Below, piece after piece: positions 25,982 through 35,075 of a stretch of 45,962 bases of DNA (its first letter is position 1; each line of letters starts with the position of its first letter). The notes beneath the pieces are model-generated. The model was not told the origin of the DNA. It saw only the letters and a list, made by a program, of their open reading frames with translations, and searched no databases. The stretch is from UBA8752 sp042095055 (GTDB taxonomy: Bacteria; Bacteroidota; Bacteroidia; Flavobacteriales_D; Sanyastnellaceae): the NCBI GenBank assembly GCA_042095055.1, contig JBELBZ010000019.1:1-45962 (forward strand). Direction: 5' to 3'. A program made the translations under genes and the position numbers.

Positions 25982-27412
25982 TTATCCGTTGACGGCTTTG
26001 CGTCGTTCCATCAACTGGGCTTTTATTTCCTCTGCTTTCGCTTCTGTGATGTCGTAATTCTTCATGATCAAAACAGCTGCGACAACGCCGGCAATGGGGA
26101 GGAAGGTGTAGAACATGCGCATGCCCGTTACGGCAGATTCAGTGACGTTGCCGGCATCAAAACCAACCACGGACAGGAAGGTGCCACTCAGCAGCGCCGC
26201 TACACCGAAGCCGAGTTTGACCATCCACCAATAAACGGCGCCGAGAACGCCTTCCCGGCGCTTGCCCGTTTGCAATTCGTCCAAGTCGCAAACATCTGCG
26301 GTCATGCTCATCATGATGGTGAAGAGGCTGCCGATTCCAAAGGAATGGAAGGGCAAAGCGAAGAGGAACAGGTAGGGTTTCCCTGGGACAAACAGGAACC
26401 AGAAGAGGATGTACCCGACAATGGAGATCAGCTGAGACACGATGAAGGCCTTCTTCTTTCCCATGCGCTTGGACATGCGTGCCACGAGGGGAATGACCAA
26501 AAACGTCGTGATCAGCGCCCCAACCGAACCGTGCATCGCAGGCCAGGTGCCTGCACTGGCAGGGTCACTGTTGAACAGGTAGTGGACGATGATCAAGAAG
26601 GTGTAGGCTGCAATGACATTGAATGAGTTGAAAATCAAGAATGTAGCCCCAGCGATTTGACGGAATTGTTTGATGCGAAAAGCTTCGAAAGCAGAGACGA
26701 AAATCTCCTTGACACTTCGAATGACTTGCGATGCGCTGATGGGGACGAAATCCGTCCGGTCGAGGGTGGGCTTGCTCTTGATGAAAATCGCCGGGATGAG
26801 GGCGAAAAGGGTGCACGGGATGGCGACCCAAACAGCCAATTCCCTGACGCCTTGGTCAGCCCCTTCAGGAAACCAAGTCGGATCGTACAGGATGACCCAG
26901 AACCACGGTGCGATAACCCACGCCCATTGTCCGATAAACTGCGCAACGGCCATGATGTCTGTGCGCTCGTGGAAATCCTCGCTGATTTCGTATCCCATGG
27001 CCACATAGGGGACACTGAAAATGGTCAGTCCGAGGTAGAACACCAGCGACCAGCTCAGGAAGTAGATGAAGTTGTACATCACGCCGTCGTCCTTGTGGAG
27101 CTGCCACATGGCGATGTAGGCAATGCCCATCAGGATGGCACCAATGAAGACGTACTGCCTGCGCCTGCCCCATTTCGAGCGGGTGTTGTCCGAAATGAAC
27201 CCCATGATGGGGTCGGTGATCGCATCAAAAACGCGGGGAAGGAATTGGATGATGCCCCAAAGCAGTGCAGCAAAGCCAAGGTCTTGCACCAACACGATGA
27301 TGAAGACGCCCAAGGCCGCAGGGAACATCTGGTTGGCCAGCATGCCGAACCCAAAGGCGATTTTTTGGCCCATCGGGACGGATGTGGTCGGAGGCGAGGT
27401 GGAAGTGTCCAT
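25982..27412 (-). CDS. GPH/MelB-type sugar:cation symporter
   Basis: 476 residues from ATG 27412 (MDTSTSPPTT), with about 12 hydrophobic segments. The GPH (glycoside-pentoside-hexuronide) signature is present: FDAITDPIMGFISDNTRSKWGRRRQYVF near residue 65, and a following GIAYIAMWQLHKDDGVM segment. These carriers import glycosides with Na+ or H+. It sits 13 bp after the GH30 fusion and 21 bp before the GH17-like enzyme, so it most likely imports laminari-oligosaccharides or glucose. It acts in the inner membrane. In Bacteroidota the usual outer-membrane importer is SusCD, which is absent from this window. Confidence 0.9.
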   Translation of the reverse strand: MDTSTSPPTTSVPMGQKIAFGFGMLANQMFPAALGVFIIVLVQDLGFAALLWGIIQFLPRVFDAITDPIMGFISDNTRSKWGRRRQYVFIGAILMGIAYIAMWQLHKDDGVMYNFIYFLSWSLVFYLGLTIFSVPYVAMGYEISEDFHERTDIMAVAQFIGQWAWVIAPWFWVILYDPTWFPEGADQGVRELAVWVAIPCTLFALIPAIFIKSKPTLDRTDFVPISASQVIRSVKEIFVSAFEAFRIKQFRQIAGATFLIFNSFNVIAAYTFLIIVHYLFNSDPASAGTWPAMHGSVGALITTFLVIPLVARMSKRMGKKKAFIVSQLISIVGYILFWFLFVPGKPYLFLFALPFHSFGIGSLFTIMMSMTADVCDLDELQTGKRREGVLGAVYWWMVKLGFGVAALLSGTFLSVVGFDAGNVTESAVTGMRMFYTFLPIAGVVAAVLIMKNYDITEAKAEEIKAQLMERRKAVNG

Positions 27413-27425
27413 AGTTTGGAGATTT

Positions 27426-29912
27426 TCAGAGTTCGGCAGGGGAGATGACAACCGTTTGAAGGGCCTGGGCGTCAAGGACGACCCGAACATCTTGCGACAG
27501 TCCTTCAATGCGCACGGTGCGGGGGGTGTCTCCTGGATTGAAACACACCACGATGTGGGACCCGTCGACGTTTTCAGCGGCTACCGCCATCACTTCTGGG
27601 TCCTCAGATTCGCTGGCCAGAACGGTGGATCCGGGGCGAATGAATTTGCTGAAGTGGGACATCACATCGTAGAGGGGGGTGAAGTACACTTCGTCCTGTT
27701 CGGGGTCGACGATGACCGGAGCGATGCACCAATTCTTGAACCAATTGGGGCCGCCTTGGCGGTCGAGCACCATGTTCCAATCAACCCAGCCGTTGACCCA
27801 ATGGTTGAGGCAGCCGATGATGTCCCGCGCATAACGGTGCACCGGTGCGTATTTGGGGTGCAGGTATTTTTTCTCGTCTTCCCGCCACGTGTAGCCCCAG
27901 TCGGTGGCCTCCTTGCGCCAGTACCAATCGTCGTCTTGCCACACCGGGACTTCAGCGTCGATGCAGCCCTCGGTTTCGATCAGCAACTTGTTTGGTGCAG
28001 CGGCGTGCGCCCGATCCAGCTCGTCGGGGAAGTAGTCATAGGTGCTTTCATACCAATGGATGGCGGTGCCAGCAAAGTATTGCGCACTGGCTGAATCCCG
28101 GTACATCGACGCCGTCCATTCGTCGAGGCCGGCCCGGTTCTGGTCGTAGCCCAATACGTTGAGGTGTCCCAGTCCATTGGCTTGGAGGGCGGGGCCCAAA
28201 TGCATCTGCACGAACTCGGTCATCTCGTCCGGCGTGTAGAGCATGCTCTCCCAGTTGTTGCCGTTGCCGTGGGGCTCGTTCTCCACCGTGAAGCCCCAGA
28301 GCGGGATGTTCTCCGCTTGGCAGGCCTCGGCGTATTTGACGAAGAACTTAGCCCATGTGGGTTGCATTTCTGGGAGAAGCCGACCGCCTACCCAGTCGTT
28401 GTTGTCTTTCATCCACGGTGGGGCGGTCCAAGGGGATGCGATGACCTGGAAGCCGTCTTTGGAGATTTCCTGGGCCGACCGGATCATGGGAAACAGAAAC
28501 TCTTGGTCGGGTTCGATGCTGAAATGCTCCAGTCCGAGGTCGCCTTCCACAGCCGCATAGCTGTAATGGTCCCGCGAGAAATCGCACGAATTCATGTGGG
28601 TGCGTGTGAGGCTGTAGTTGGCCCCGGATGGGGCGAAATAGGCCTCGAGGATGCGCTGGCGTTGCGCTGGGCTCATTTGGTGAACGAGGTAGGCCGAAGC
28701 ATCTGTGAAGGACCCGCCGAACCCCTCGATGTTCTGCTTGCGCTGATTCGCATGCACGAGGACGCGCACTTCTTCTGCCGCTGGCACGTCCCATTGATCA
28801 AGCGTGTCTTGGGGAATTGCATGAAACCGCCCTCCATTGCGGGAGGTTTCGTAGACCGCTTTTTGGAGTTTTCCTTCCGTCATACGTGGGGGGGTGTTGC
28901 CGTTGAAGAGGGATTTGACCACGGTAAAGGCTTCTTTAGGGTTCCGGTGGATGTCCACCAGCCCCCAGTATTCTTCATTGGCCGTCGCGTCGTAGGGCAC
29001 CCCGTCGCTTCCGGGAGCCCAGCCGCCCACATCTTGTTGGTCCGGTTGTCCCGCTTTCCACCACCCGTCGGTGAAGGAGAACACCGCGACACCCGCTGTG
29101 CGAACAGTATCGGAGAAGAGCGGGGCCAACAGCGTTTGCGTCGCATCCGCCTGTGCACCTTGGTTCTCGCCCTCGTCGTAGCCCGGTGCAGCCGTGTTCA
29201 TATAACTGTCCGCGCCGAGCTCCGAGAAATACATGGGCTTGTTGCTGAACTTGGCAAAGTCCTGCGCGGCGGTGTAGGATACGTCCCAACGGTAGACGTT
29301 CAATCCCCACACGTCGATGTCGGGCAGCGCAGCGAGCAAAGCTTCATCGGGGATTTCGCCATGCGCCGTGGACACCGGGTGGTTGGGATCCTCGGCCTGA
29401 ATGGCTGCGGATGCTTCTTTGAGGGCCTTGTACCAGACATCGGGCGACCCGTCAAACCACTCAGGGTGCAAGTTGTATTCGTTGCCCAGCTCCCAGAGCA
29501 GGATGGCCGGATGTGATTTGAACGCCGAGATATAGTCCAAGTATGTCCCTGACTTCAAGTCATATACGCCACCTTGGTTGTATCCAAAACCCATGATGAC
29601 GTGAAGCCCGGCTGCGCTGATTTCGTCCAATACCTCTCGAGATGCAATGGGCTCGTAAACGCGAATGGCGTTGACCCCCATTTCACGCATCAAAGCGAGG
29701 TCCTCGGTGAGGTTGTCAAAGCTGCGTTTTTCCTCACCTATGGCCACCGGGTGGTAGCATACGCCTTGGATGAAAAAAGAGGCGTTGCCCTTCATCAGTT
29801 GGCCATTTTTCGTCCAGACCTGATGATCACCAGGAGAGGAGCAGGAGGTGGCTCCGACCCCGATCAGAACGACCATGGCGGAGATCAGAAAACGGGCAGA
29901 TAAATGTCGCAT
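27426..29912 (-). CDS. Two-catalytic-domain lipoprotein: TIM-barrel glycosidase-like domain fused to GH30
   Basis: 828 residues from ATG 29912, chosen for a signal segment ending in lipobox ATSC (about residue 23). Residues 30-370 form a GH2/GH5/GH72-like barrel: FFIQGVCYHPVAIGEE, MGVNAIRVYEPIA, ILLWELGNEYN with a Glu in the acid/base position, and MYFSELGADSY with a second Glu. Residues 390-828 are GH30: NIEGFGGSFTDASAYLV, RTHMNSCDFSRDHYSYA, FTVENEPHG (acid/base Glu), LLIETEGCID (nucleophile Glu), DWNMVLDRQGGPNW. GH30 enzymes of marine Flavobacteriia remove beta-1,6-linked side chains from laminarin. The fusion is uncommon; it starts 22 bp after the GH17 gene. Confidence 0.88.
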   Translation of the reverse strand: MRHLSARFLISAMVVLIGVGATSCSSPGDHQVWTKNGQLMKGNASFFIQGVCYHPVAIGEEKRSFDNLTEDLALMREMGVNAIRVYEPIASREVLDEISAAGLHVIMGFGYNQGGVYDLKSGTYLDYISAFKSHPAILLWELGNEYNLHPEWFDGSPDVWYKALKEASAAIQAEDPNHPVSTAHGEIPDEALLAALPDIDVWGLNVYRWDVSYTAAQDFAKFSNKPMYFSELGADSYMNTAAPGYDEGENQGAQADATQTLLAPLFSDTVRTAGVAVFSFTDGWWKAGQPDQQDVGGWAPGSDGVPYDATANEEYWGLVDIHRNPKEAFTVVKSLFNGNTPPRMTEGKLQKAVYETSRNGGRFHAIPQDTLDQWDVPAAEEVRVLVHANQRKQNIEGFGGSFTDASAYLVHQMSPAQRQRILEAYFAPSGANYSLTRTHMNSCDFSRDHYSYAAVEGDLGLEHFSIEPDQEFLFPMIRSAQEISKDGFQVIASPWTAPPWMKDNNDWVGGRLLPEMQPTWAKFFVKYAEACQAENIPLWGFTVENEPHGNGNNWESMLYTPDEMTEFVQMHLGPALQANGLGHLNVLGYDQNRAGLDEWTASMYRDSASAQYFAGTAIHWYESTYDYFPDELDRAHAAAPNKLLIETEGCIDAEVPVWQDDDWYWRKEATDWGYTWREDEKKYLHPKYAPVHRYARDIIGCLNHWVNGWVDWNMVLDRQGGPNWFKNWCIAPVIVDPEQDEVYFTPLYDVMSHFSKFIRPGSTVLASESEDPEVMAVAAENVDGSHIVVCFNPGDTPRTVRIEGLSQDVRVVLDAQALQTVVISPAEL

Positions 29913-29934
29913 TGTGAAAGTGGCAGTAAACAGG

Positions 29935-31245
29935 TCAACGGGCCGGATGCAATACGTGCCGATCCAGCATTTCTCGCTGCCCAGCATAACTGCTTGTGAT
30001 GGGGTGTCCACCGCGGGTCAATCCTTTGAACTCCCCTTTTGAAACCGACGGCCACAGTGCGTATTTCGCCTCTCCGTCGCCTTTGAACAAGCCGAAGTGG
30101 TTTTCGGAATCAGTGGGATTTGCAGCACTCTTCCAAGGTTCGTCAAAGGCCTCAAAATAGAAGCAGCTGATGCCAGAGGACTGGGTCCACTCGCGCATGC
30201 CCCGATAGAACAAGGCTTGCTTATACTCATCGGCGGCCCGAGATCCTTCGGGGCCATAAAAGCCATCAGAAACGCTGGCCCAACCCGTCTCTCCAATGTG
30301 AACGCTTTTCCTCTCGTCAATGCCGTGCACATATTTCACGACCTGCTCATATTGATTTTGGCTATACGCCAGTGCGCGCTGCATGACCAGCTCGATTCGG
30401 TTGTCTTCTGTGGTCGCAGTTTCCCCGCCAGCTGAATCCTGCAGGGTGTCTGCGGACCAGAATACAGGATTGTAGTGGGTGTCGTGGAAGGGGTAGGTGT
30501 GCATGGAGACATAATCCACGGCGCGGACCAGTGCCTCGAGGTCTTCATTGTGGTACTCGCTGCCACCGCCACCCCATGAGGCAAAGTTGTCCGAGCTGGT
30601 GATCCAGAGATCGGCAGGGAGCGTTCCGTCGACTTTTAAGGCCTGAAGGTGGTTGACCCACTGCAAAATCACGTTTGGCGCCACGAAATAGGAGGCAGCC
30701 CAATGCACCATGGCCTCATTGCCCACAGCAACGACCTTAATGATGTCGGGGTACTGCTTTGTCAATGCCACCGCCCGCTCAATCTCGCTTTGGTTGGCTT
30801 CGAAGTCCTGTTCGCTGTGGTTGGGGCCATCCGTCCATGCGCCCGCACAATCAATCCAAGCGCCGAGCATGACGTACATCTCGAAACTGGCGTCGTCTTC
30901 CTTCAACGCTCGGATGGCTTTTACCACATTTCCGGCATGGGGCAACTGCACATTGTAGGTGCGTACAAACCGAATGCCCATGGCATGTAGGATTCGGAGG
31001 TCCTCTTTCAATTGATCGAGGGTAGGCTGTTCAGAACGGCTCAGGCCCCTGTATCCTCCATAACAAATGGCGGGGTATTCGGGGTTCCCCACAAGTTCGG
31101 AGGCCGATGGATTGTGCATGGTGTGTTGCTCGTTGGCAGCACCGCAGGACGCGATGACGGCTGAGAGGAAAAGAAAGGATGCCGCTCCTGAGAGGGAGGC
31201 AGCCAAGCCCTCGAATCTAGTTTTGGAATTTGACAGTGTCCACAT
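29935..31245 (-). CDS. GH17 laminarinase-type lipoprotein
   Basis: 436 residues with an N-terminal hydrophobic signal and lipobox (VIASCG near residue 35). The GH17 barrel shows YGGYRGLSRSE, IRFVRTYNVQLPHA, VVAVGNEAMVHWAAS with the acid/base Glu, VDYVSMHTYPFHDTHYNP, and SVHIGETGWASVSDGF with the nucleophile Glu. These are hallmarks of endo-beta-1,3-glucanases; marine homologues cut laminarin. The lipid anchor implies action at the cell envelope. It starts 10 bp after the phosphorylase gene and precedes the GH30 fusion. Confidence 0.9.
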   Translation of the reverse strand: MWTLSNSKTRFEGLAASLSGAASFLFLSAVIASCGAANEQHTMHNPSASELVGNPEYPAICYGGYRGLSRSEQPTLDQLKEDLRILHAMGIRFVRTYNVQLPHAGNVVKAIRALKEDDASFEMYVMLGAWIDCAGAWTDGPNHSEQDFEANQSEIERAVALTKQYPDIIKVVAVGNEAMVHWAASYFVAPNVILQWVNHLQALKVDGTLPADLWITSSDNFASWGGGGSEYHNEDLEALVRAVDYVSMHTYPFHDTHYNPVFWSADTLQDSAGGETATTEDNRIELVMQRALAYSQNQYEQVVKYVHGIDERKSVHIGETGWASVSDGFYGPEGSRAADEYKQALFYRGMREWTQSSGISCFYFEAFDEPWKSAANPTDSENHFGLFKGDGEAKYALWPSVSKGEFKGLTRGGHPITSSYAGQREMLDRHVLHPAR

Positions 31246-31255
31246 CTACCTCGGA

Positions 31256-34200
31256 TTATGCCATGACCGTGAGTTGGGCCACTTCGTGCGATCTCCGAAA
31301 TATTTTGCTGCTCAGCTCCCTGTTCAATACCAAGCCCTCGATGCTTTCGGAGCGCCCGTCGGTCATCTTGACTTCGATGGCCGGTTTGTCTCCACGCTTG
31401 TGTACCACAGGCACTTGACACACGGTGTATGCCAAGCTATCCGTGGACAATTCAATGGTCTGCCAATCCTGTTGAACATCGACGTATTCAAATGAAGCGG
31501 GCGCGGTCAAGAATTCATCGGCAGGCATCAACGCCCGATCAAAATGAAGCTGACCGCCAGTGACGCGTACACCCAATTCTCCGTAACGGCACAGCAAATC
31601 CTCCTTGACTTGCCCAGTCATGCCCGGTTGCTGGGCGCCTTTGCCGCCAGGTGTGTGGGAATAAGGGTCGGTTGGGAATGCCCCGTACAATTCCGGAGAC
31701 TTGTGAGCGCCGATCCCGGCATTGATTTCGAAATAGTGGTCAAAGAGCCGCCCGACCGTTTCAGAGGCGTCGGATTGCGCCACTGCGTTTTGGGTGACTT
31801 CAAAGGCCGCCAACCTGAGTTTGGATACCATGTGCCAATAGATGGAGCCCAATCCCTCGTATCCAAAGAAGGTGCCCGAACGGCCCGTGAAAGCCTTGTG
31901 GTTGAAGATGCTTTCGTAGAGCTCCTCGACCCGCTGTTGCTCAGAAGCCACAAGGGATGTGTAAGGCTCGGGCAATCCGCCAAGTGCCGCGCGCAAGGCG
32001 TTGACATTGTTGAAGTTGCCGTTGAAGTGGAATCCACCCATGCAGTCCTTTGTCACGATGTCGGCATTCTCATCTGCGACCAATTTGGACAAGAGGGGGG
32101 AGCCTGCAATCGCTTCGGGATCGATGTTGTTCTTGTCGAGGAAACGGGGCAAGGACTTGTTGGGATACAACACATAACTGTATTGGTCTTCCCGGAAGAG
32201 GGCGCTGGCTTTCAGAGCGTCCAAGACCTCTAGGCTTTCGGTCGAATCCAGCAGGCCTGAACTCAAGACGGCAACTTGTCCTTCGAGCATCTCAGGCAAT
32301 GCGCTGATTTCGATGCCTCCGTCCGGCTTGACGGTCATGAGGTTGTAGGCATGGTACAGGCCATCGCTGCGCTTGTTGGCTTTGATGGAATGTTCGAGGT
32401 GCTCCAAAGCGACATCCACGAATGCAGACAAATCAGAGAGCTTCAATGGGGCTTTCTGGCCAGAAAATTCCTGGTTGTAGATTTTTTGACGGTAGTCGCT
32501 GGATGCATGCCCCAATCCATCGAGTATCGACCGGCGCTGAGCATCGGTGATCCGATCTGAGGTCAGTGAGCGGAACTCACCAAGCGTGGCCTTCATCCGA
32601 TCAAAGCAAGCGAGCAACTCCACCGAAATCTGCACTTCACTGTGCCCGGTTTTGCCCAATATGTCCTTGAAATAGACCAAGAAGCGCCGCAAATAATAAA
32701 GGGTCACCATGGATACGCCGTTTCCGACGAGTGCATTGTTCGCGTCGTTCCACTCGGGCCGCTGCGTGTTCATCCAAATGCCGCCTTCGGGAATGAAATT
32801 GGCCACCTTGGCGAGCATGGTCGCCATGATTTTTTCGATGAAATTGACCTTGTAGATGAAGACGTGGGTTTCGCGAAGGAGGGCTCCATCGCCACCGATT
32901 TCATTCTTCTTGAATGCGACCCGCTCTTCCCGTTCATGATCGAAATCAATCGTGTTTTTGGGGTCTGCGAGGAGAGCGTCATAGGCCTTGATCCGATAGG
33001 GGACGTTGGCGTAGACAAAGGAGTCATTCTTCAAGTAGTCCTCCAGTTTCTCGGGGTAGTAGGCGCGCAAAAACTCCAGAAACTTGAGCAAGTAAATGAT
33101 CTGGTGGTCGCCCCAGTAGCCGATGTACGACCATGGATTGTCAGGCTCAATGGTCTCCCACTCAAAGCCATCCTTGAACACGCGATAAGGATTGTATCCA
33201 TCGAAAGTGGTGGCATTGAGGAACTTGAAAATCATGCCCTCAATGAACTCGGGATAGGCATGGACCAGGGCTTCCCAGTTCTGGAAGATGTCGCGCCAAT
33301 TGCCTTGGTAATCGAGGATTTTCGAGCCGTCGTCTTCGTTGCGCAGGTTGATGGAAAACCGGTTCCATGGACGGCTTGGATCGCCGTGGCGGCGGCTGAA
33401 CTTCAGGGGCAGGTATTCCGCGCACAGCCGCTTGAAATTGAGGTCTTCGTCCTTGGATGCTTCATCCTGTAGGAAGAACAAATCGAACTTTTCAGGCCAA
33501 GCGGACATGACCTCGGATTTCTTGAAGAAAACCTTGTGGTTGGCCCGGTCGATGTAGGCCATGAAATCCGCGCGCTCGATTGTGTAATTCTCATCGAAAA
33601 TCCCGCCGCGCATGATGTTGAACATCGTATTGGCGAAATGCCGAATGTTGCGGCGACGGTCAGCGGTCAGTTGCAATCCATCGCTGGCCGCCACGAGCGC
33701 AATGAGTCGGTTGGACCCTTCCTCGATGTCGTTCAACACATCTTGCTGGAGTTGAGCCGGTGACTGAAGGTCTTGTTTCAATTTTACGACCCCTCGAATG
33801 GACTGGCCCAAATCCGCCACAATCATCCAGTCTTTGGCGCCATGGGCAGCCAGCTCAAATGAACTTTGGATGAAGTAGGCCCCGCGTTCGGCTTTGACAT
33901 CGGTTTCGGTGACCAGAGGCCCGCCGGTTTTGAATGCTTGCAACTGTCGAGAGGACAAGAGCACTTGAGGAGCTTCAAATCCTATAGACCAGACGACGTT
34001 GGACTTCAAAGCCTCGCTGGGCTCGGCTTTGTCGGAGATGATGGCGCTCAGTGCATAAATCCCGAGGTGGCTCCCTTCCAGCTCGCATTTCTTGTAGGCA
34101 TCCACCAGGTTGCTGCTGCCGCGTTGCAACCCTTCCGGGACTCCATAGGGCAACACATTCTGTATGCCATCGAGTACGCTGACTTTGACGGGGTCAGCGG

Positions 34201-34717
34201 CGGAGGACTCGAGCCGCGCTTGGCGCACGAAACCGTATCGCTCGCTGGCCGACCATTGGTAGCGAAATGTCAGTGAGAGATCGTGGTTGATCTCCTCGAA
34301 AATCACCTTGTTTCCGTAGGCATTCTTGTAGAGGTTGCGCTCAATGGAATAGACCCCTCTGTTCTGTTCTGAAAATGGCTGCCAGAGCATGCGGCGGCCT
34401 GCGCCTTCCACCAATACGATGGTTTTGCTGCCGGTTGTCTCTGCAGCCTCTGTGATTTTGTCGTCGGTGTAGTAGGGAAAGAGGGCGTGATCGCTGTTGA
34501 CCCGGCCTGCGGATAGTCCACCATTGCTCGCCAAGAACATCCAGTGGTCTGAATGGCTCACGATGCTCATGAAAAACGGGCGCATCTGATCGACGGAGCT
34601 GATCTTGTAGTAAGTCTCACCTTCAATGGTCACCTCTTTTCCAGAGGTGGATGCGAGAGCGGGTTGGAGGGGTTTTTGCCCGATAAATATGGGTGTGCGG
34701 TTCGCCGTGTCGCTCAT
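31256..34717 (-). CDS. Large GH94-clade phosphorylase, GH149-like beta-1,3-glucan phosphorylase
   Basis: 1153 residues, no signal peptide, therefore cytoplasmic. The architecture is that of GH94-clan inverting phosphorylases: a beta-sandwich N-terminal domain (residues 1-300), a helical linker and an (alpha/alpha)6 barrel. Matching stretches include SRRHGDPSRPWNRF, LDYQGNWRDIFQNWEALV, ATTFDGYNPYRVF, NPWSYIGYWGDHQIIYLLKF, GYEGLGSIYWHMVSKL, KSPELYGAFPTDPYSHTP and GMTGQVKEDLL. The size and composition resemble GH149/GH161 beta-1,3-glucan phosphorylases rather than cellobiose or chitobiose phosphorylases. A catalytic Asp could not be assigned with certainty. It heads the operon with GH17, GH30, symporter and GH17, so it would convert imported laminari-oligosaccharides plus phosphate to glucose-1-phosphate. 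Confidence 0.8.
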   Translation of the reverse strand: MSDTANRTPIFIGQKPLQPALASTSGKEVTIEGETYYKISSVDQMRPFFMSIVSHSDHWMFLASNGGLSAGRVNSDHALFPYYTDDKITEAAETTGSKTIVLVEGAGRRMLWQPFSEQNRGVYSIERNLYKNAYGNKVIFEEINHDLSLTFRYQWSASERYGFVRQARLESSAADPVKVSVLDGIQNVLPYGVPEGLQRGSSNLVDAYKKCELEGSHLGIYALSAIISDKAEPSEALKSNVVWSIGFEAPQVLLSSRQLQAFKTGGPLVTETDVKAERGAYFIQSSFELAAHGAKDWMIVADLGQSIRGVVKLKQDLQSPAQLQQDVLNDIEEGSNRLIALVAASDGLQLTADRRRNIRHFANTMFNIMRGGIFDENYTIERADFMAYIDRANHKVFFKKSEVMSAWPEKFDLFFLQDEASKDEDLNFKRLCAEYLPLKFSRRHGDPSRPWNRFSINLRNEDDGSKILDYQGNWRDIFQNWEALVHAYPEFIEGMIFKFLNATTFDGYNPYRVFKDGFEWETIEPDNPWSYIGYWGDHQIIYLLKFLEFLRAYYPEKLEDYLKNDSFVYANVPYRIKAYDALLADPKNTIDFDHEREERVAFKKNEIGGDGALLRETHVFIYKVNFIEKIMATMLAKVANFIPEGGIWMNTQRPEWNDANNALVGNGVSMVTLYYLRRFLVYFKDILGKTGHSEVQISVELLACFDRMKATLGEFRSLTSDRITDAQRRSILDGLGHASSDYRQKIYNQEFSGQKAPLKLSDLSAFVDVALEHLEHSIKANKRSDGLYHAYNLMTVKPDGGIEISALPEMLEGQVAVLSSGLLDSTESLEVLDALKASALFREDQYSYVLYPNKSLPRFLDKNNIDPEAIAGSPLLSKLVADENADIVTKDCMGGFHFNGNFNNVNALRAALGGLPEPYTSLVASEQQRVEELYESIFNHKAFTGRSGTFFGYEGLGSIYWHMVSKLRLAAFEVTQNAVAQSDASETVGRLFDHYFEINAGIGAHKSPELYGAFPTDPYSHTPGGKGAQQPGMTGQVKEDLLCRYGELGVRVTGGQLHFDRALMPADEFLTAPASFEYVDVQQDWQTIELSTDSLAYTVCQVPVVHKRGDKPAIEVKMTDGRSESIEGLVLNRELSSKIFRRSHEVAQLTVMA

Positions 34718-34789
34718 TTCAATTTTGTAATCGGTTGGTGTGTGACCCTCCGTCCGAACTGTGCCATTTCAACAGTGCGCGGGGTCCAA

Positions 34790-34809
34790 CTGCCGTGCAT
34801 TGACGGCAG
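34790..34809. promoter_or_regulatory. 7-bp perfect inverted repeat in the beta-glucan operon leader
   Basis: CTGCCGT (34790-34796) and ACGGCAG (34803-34809) flank a 6-nt spacer, about 70 bp upstream of the phosphorylase start. On the minus strand a TACTTTCG, near the -7 consensus TAnnTTTG, lies immediately upstream, so the repeat would be at the beginning of the transcript: an operator or a leader hairpin. The rest of 34718-35062 holds no credible coding sequence apart from a doubtful short frame. Confidence 0.4.
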
Positions 34810-34868
34810 GGCGAAAGTAAGGATGTTGTGTTTTGGAACGCCTTGCAGAGAATAAATGCTGCTGATTT

Positions 34869-35075
34869 TCACAGGACAAGTTTGCCAATGGCGCCTGATT
34901 GAGAAAGGACGGTGACCGCAATGCGACACACGCCGTGCGCAAAACCAATGTCAAGGTCCATGACGGGAGAACCGCCATTGGGGTCAGCTTCCTTGTAACC
35001 TAAGGCATTGATCCTCCGTTTCCCTGCAATCCGATGTACCTTAAACTTCCACAGGAATTTCCATGAATGCCCCAT
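34869..35075 (-). other. Doubtful 68-codon reading frame upstream of the beta-glucan operon
   Basis: An open frame ends in GKLVL and includes DLDIGFAHGVCRIAVTVLSQ, with an amino-acid mix more protein-like than most shadow frames. It overlaps the phenylalanine hydroxylase start on the opposite strand and has no recognisable domain, so it may be spurious. Confidence 0.2.

Noticed and set aside
28164..29516. 450-codon plus-strand open frame
   Set aside because: It is antisense to the GH30 fusion, which has clear catalytic motifs. The antisense frame shows no domain.
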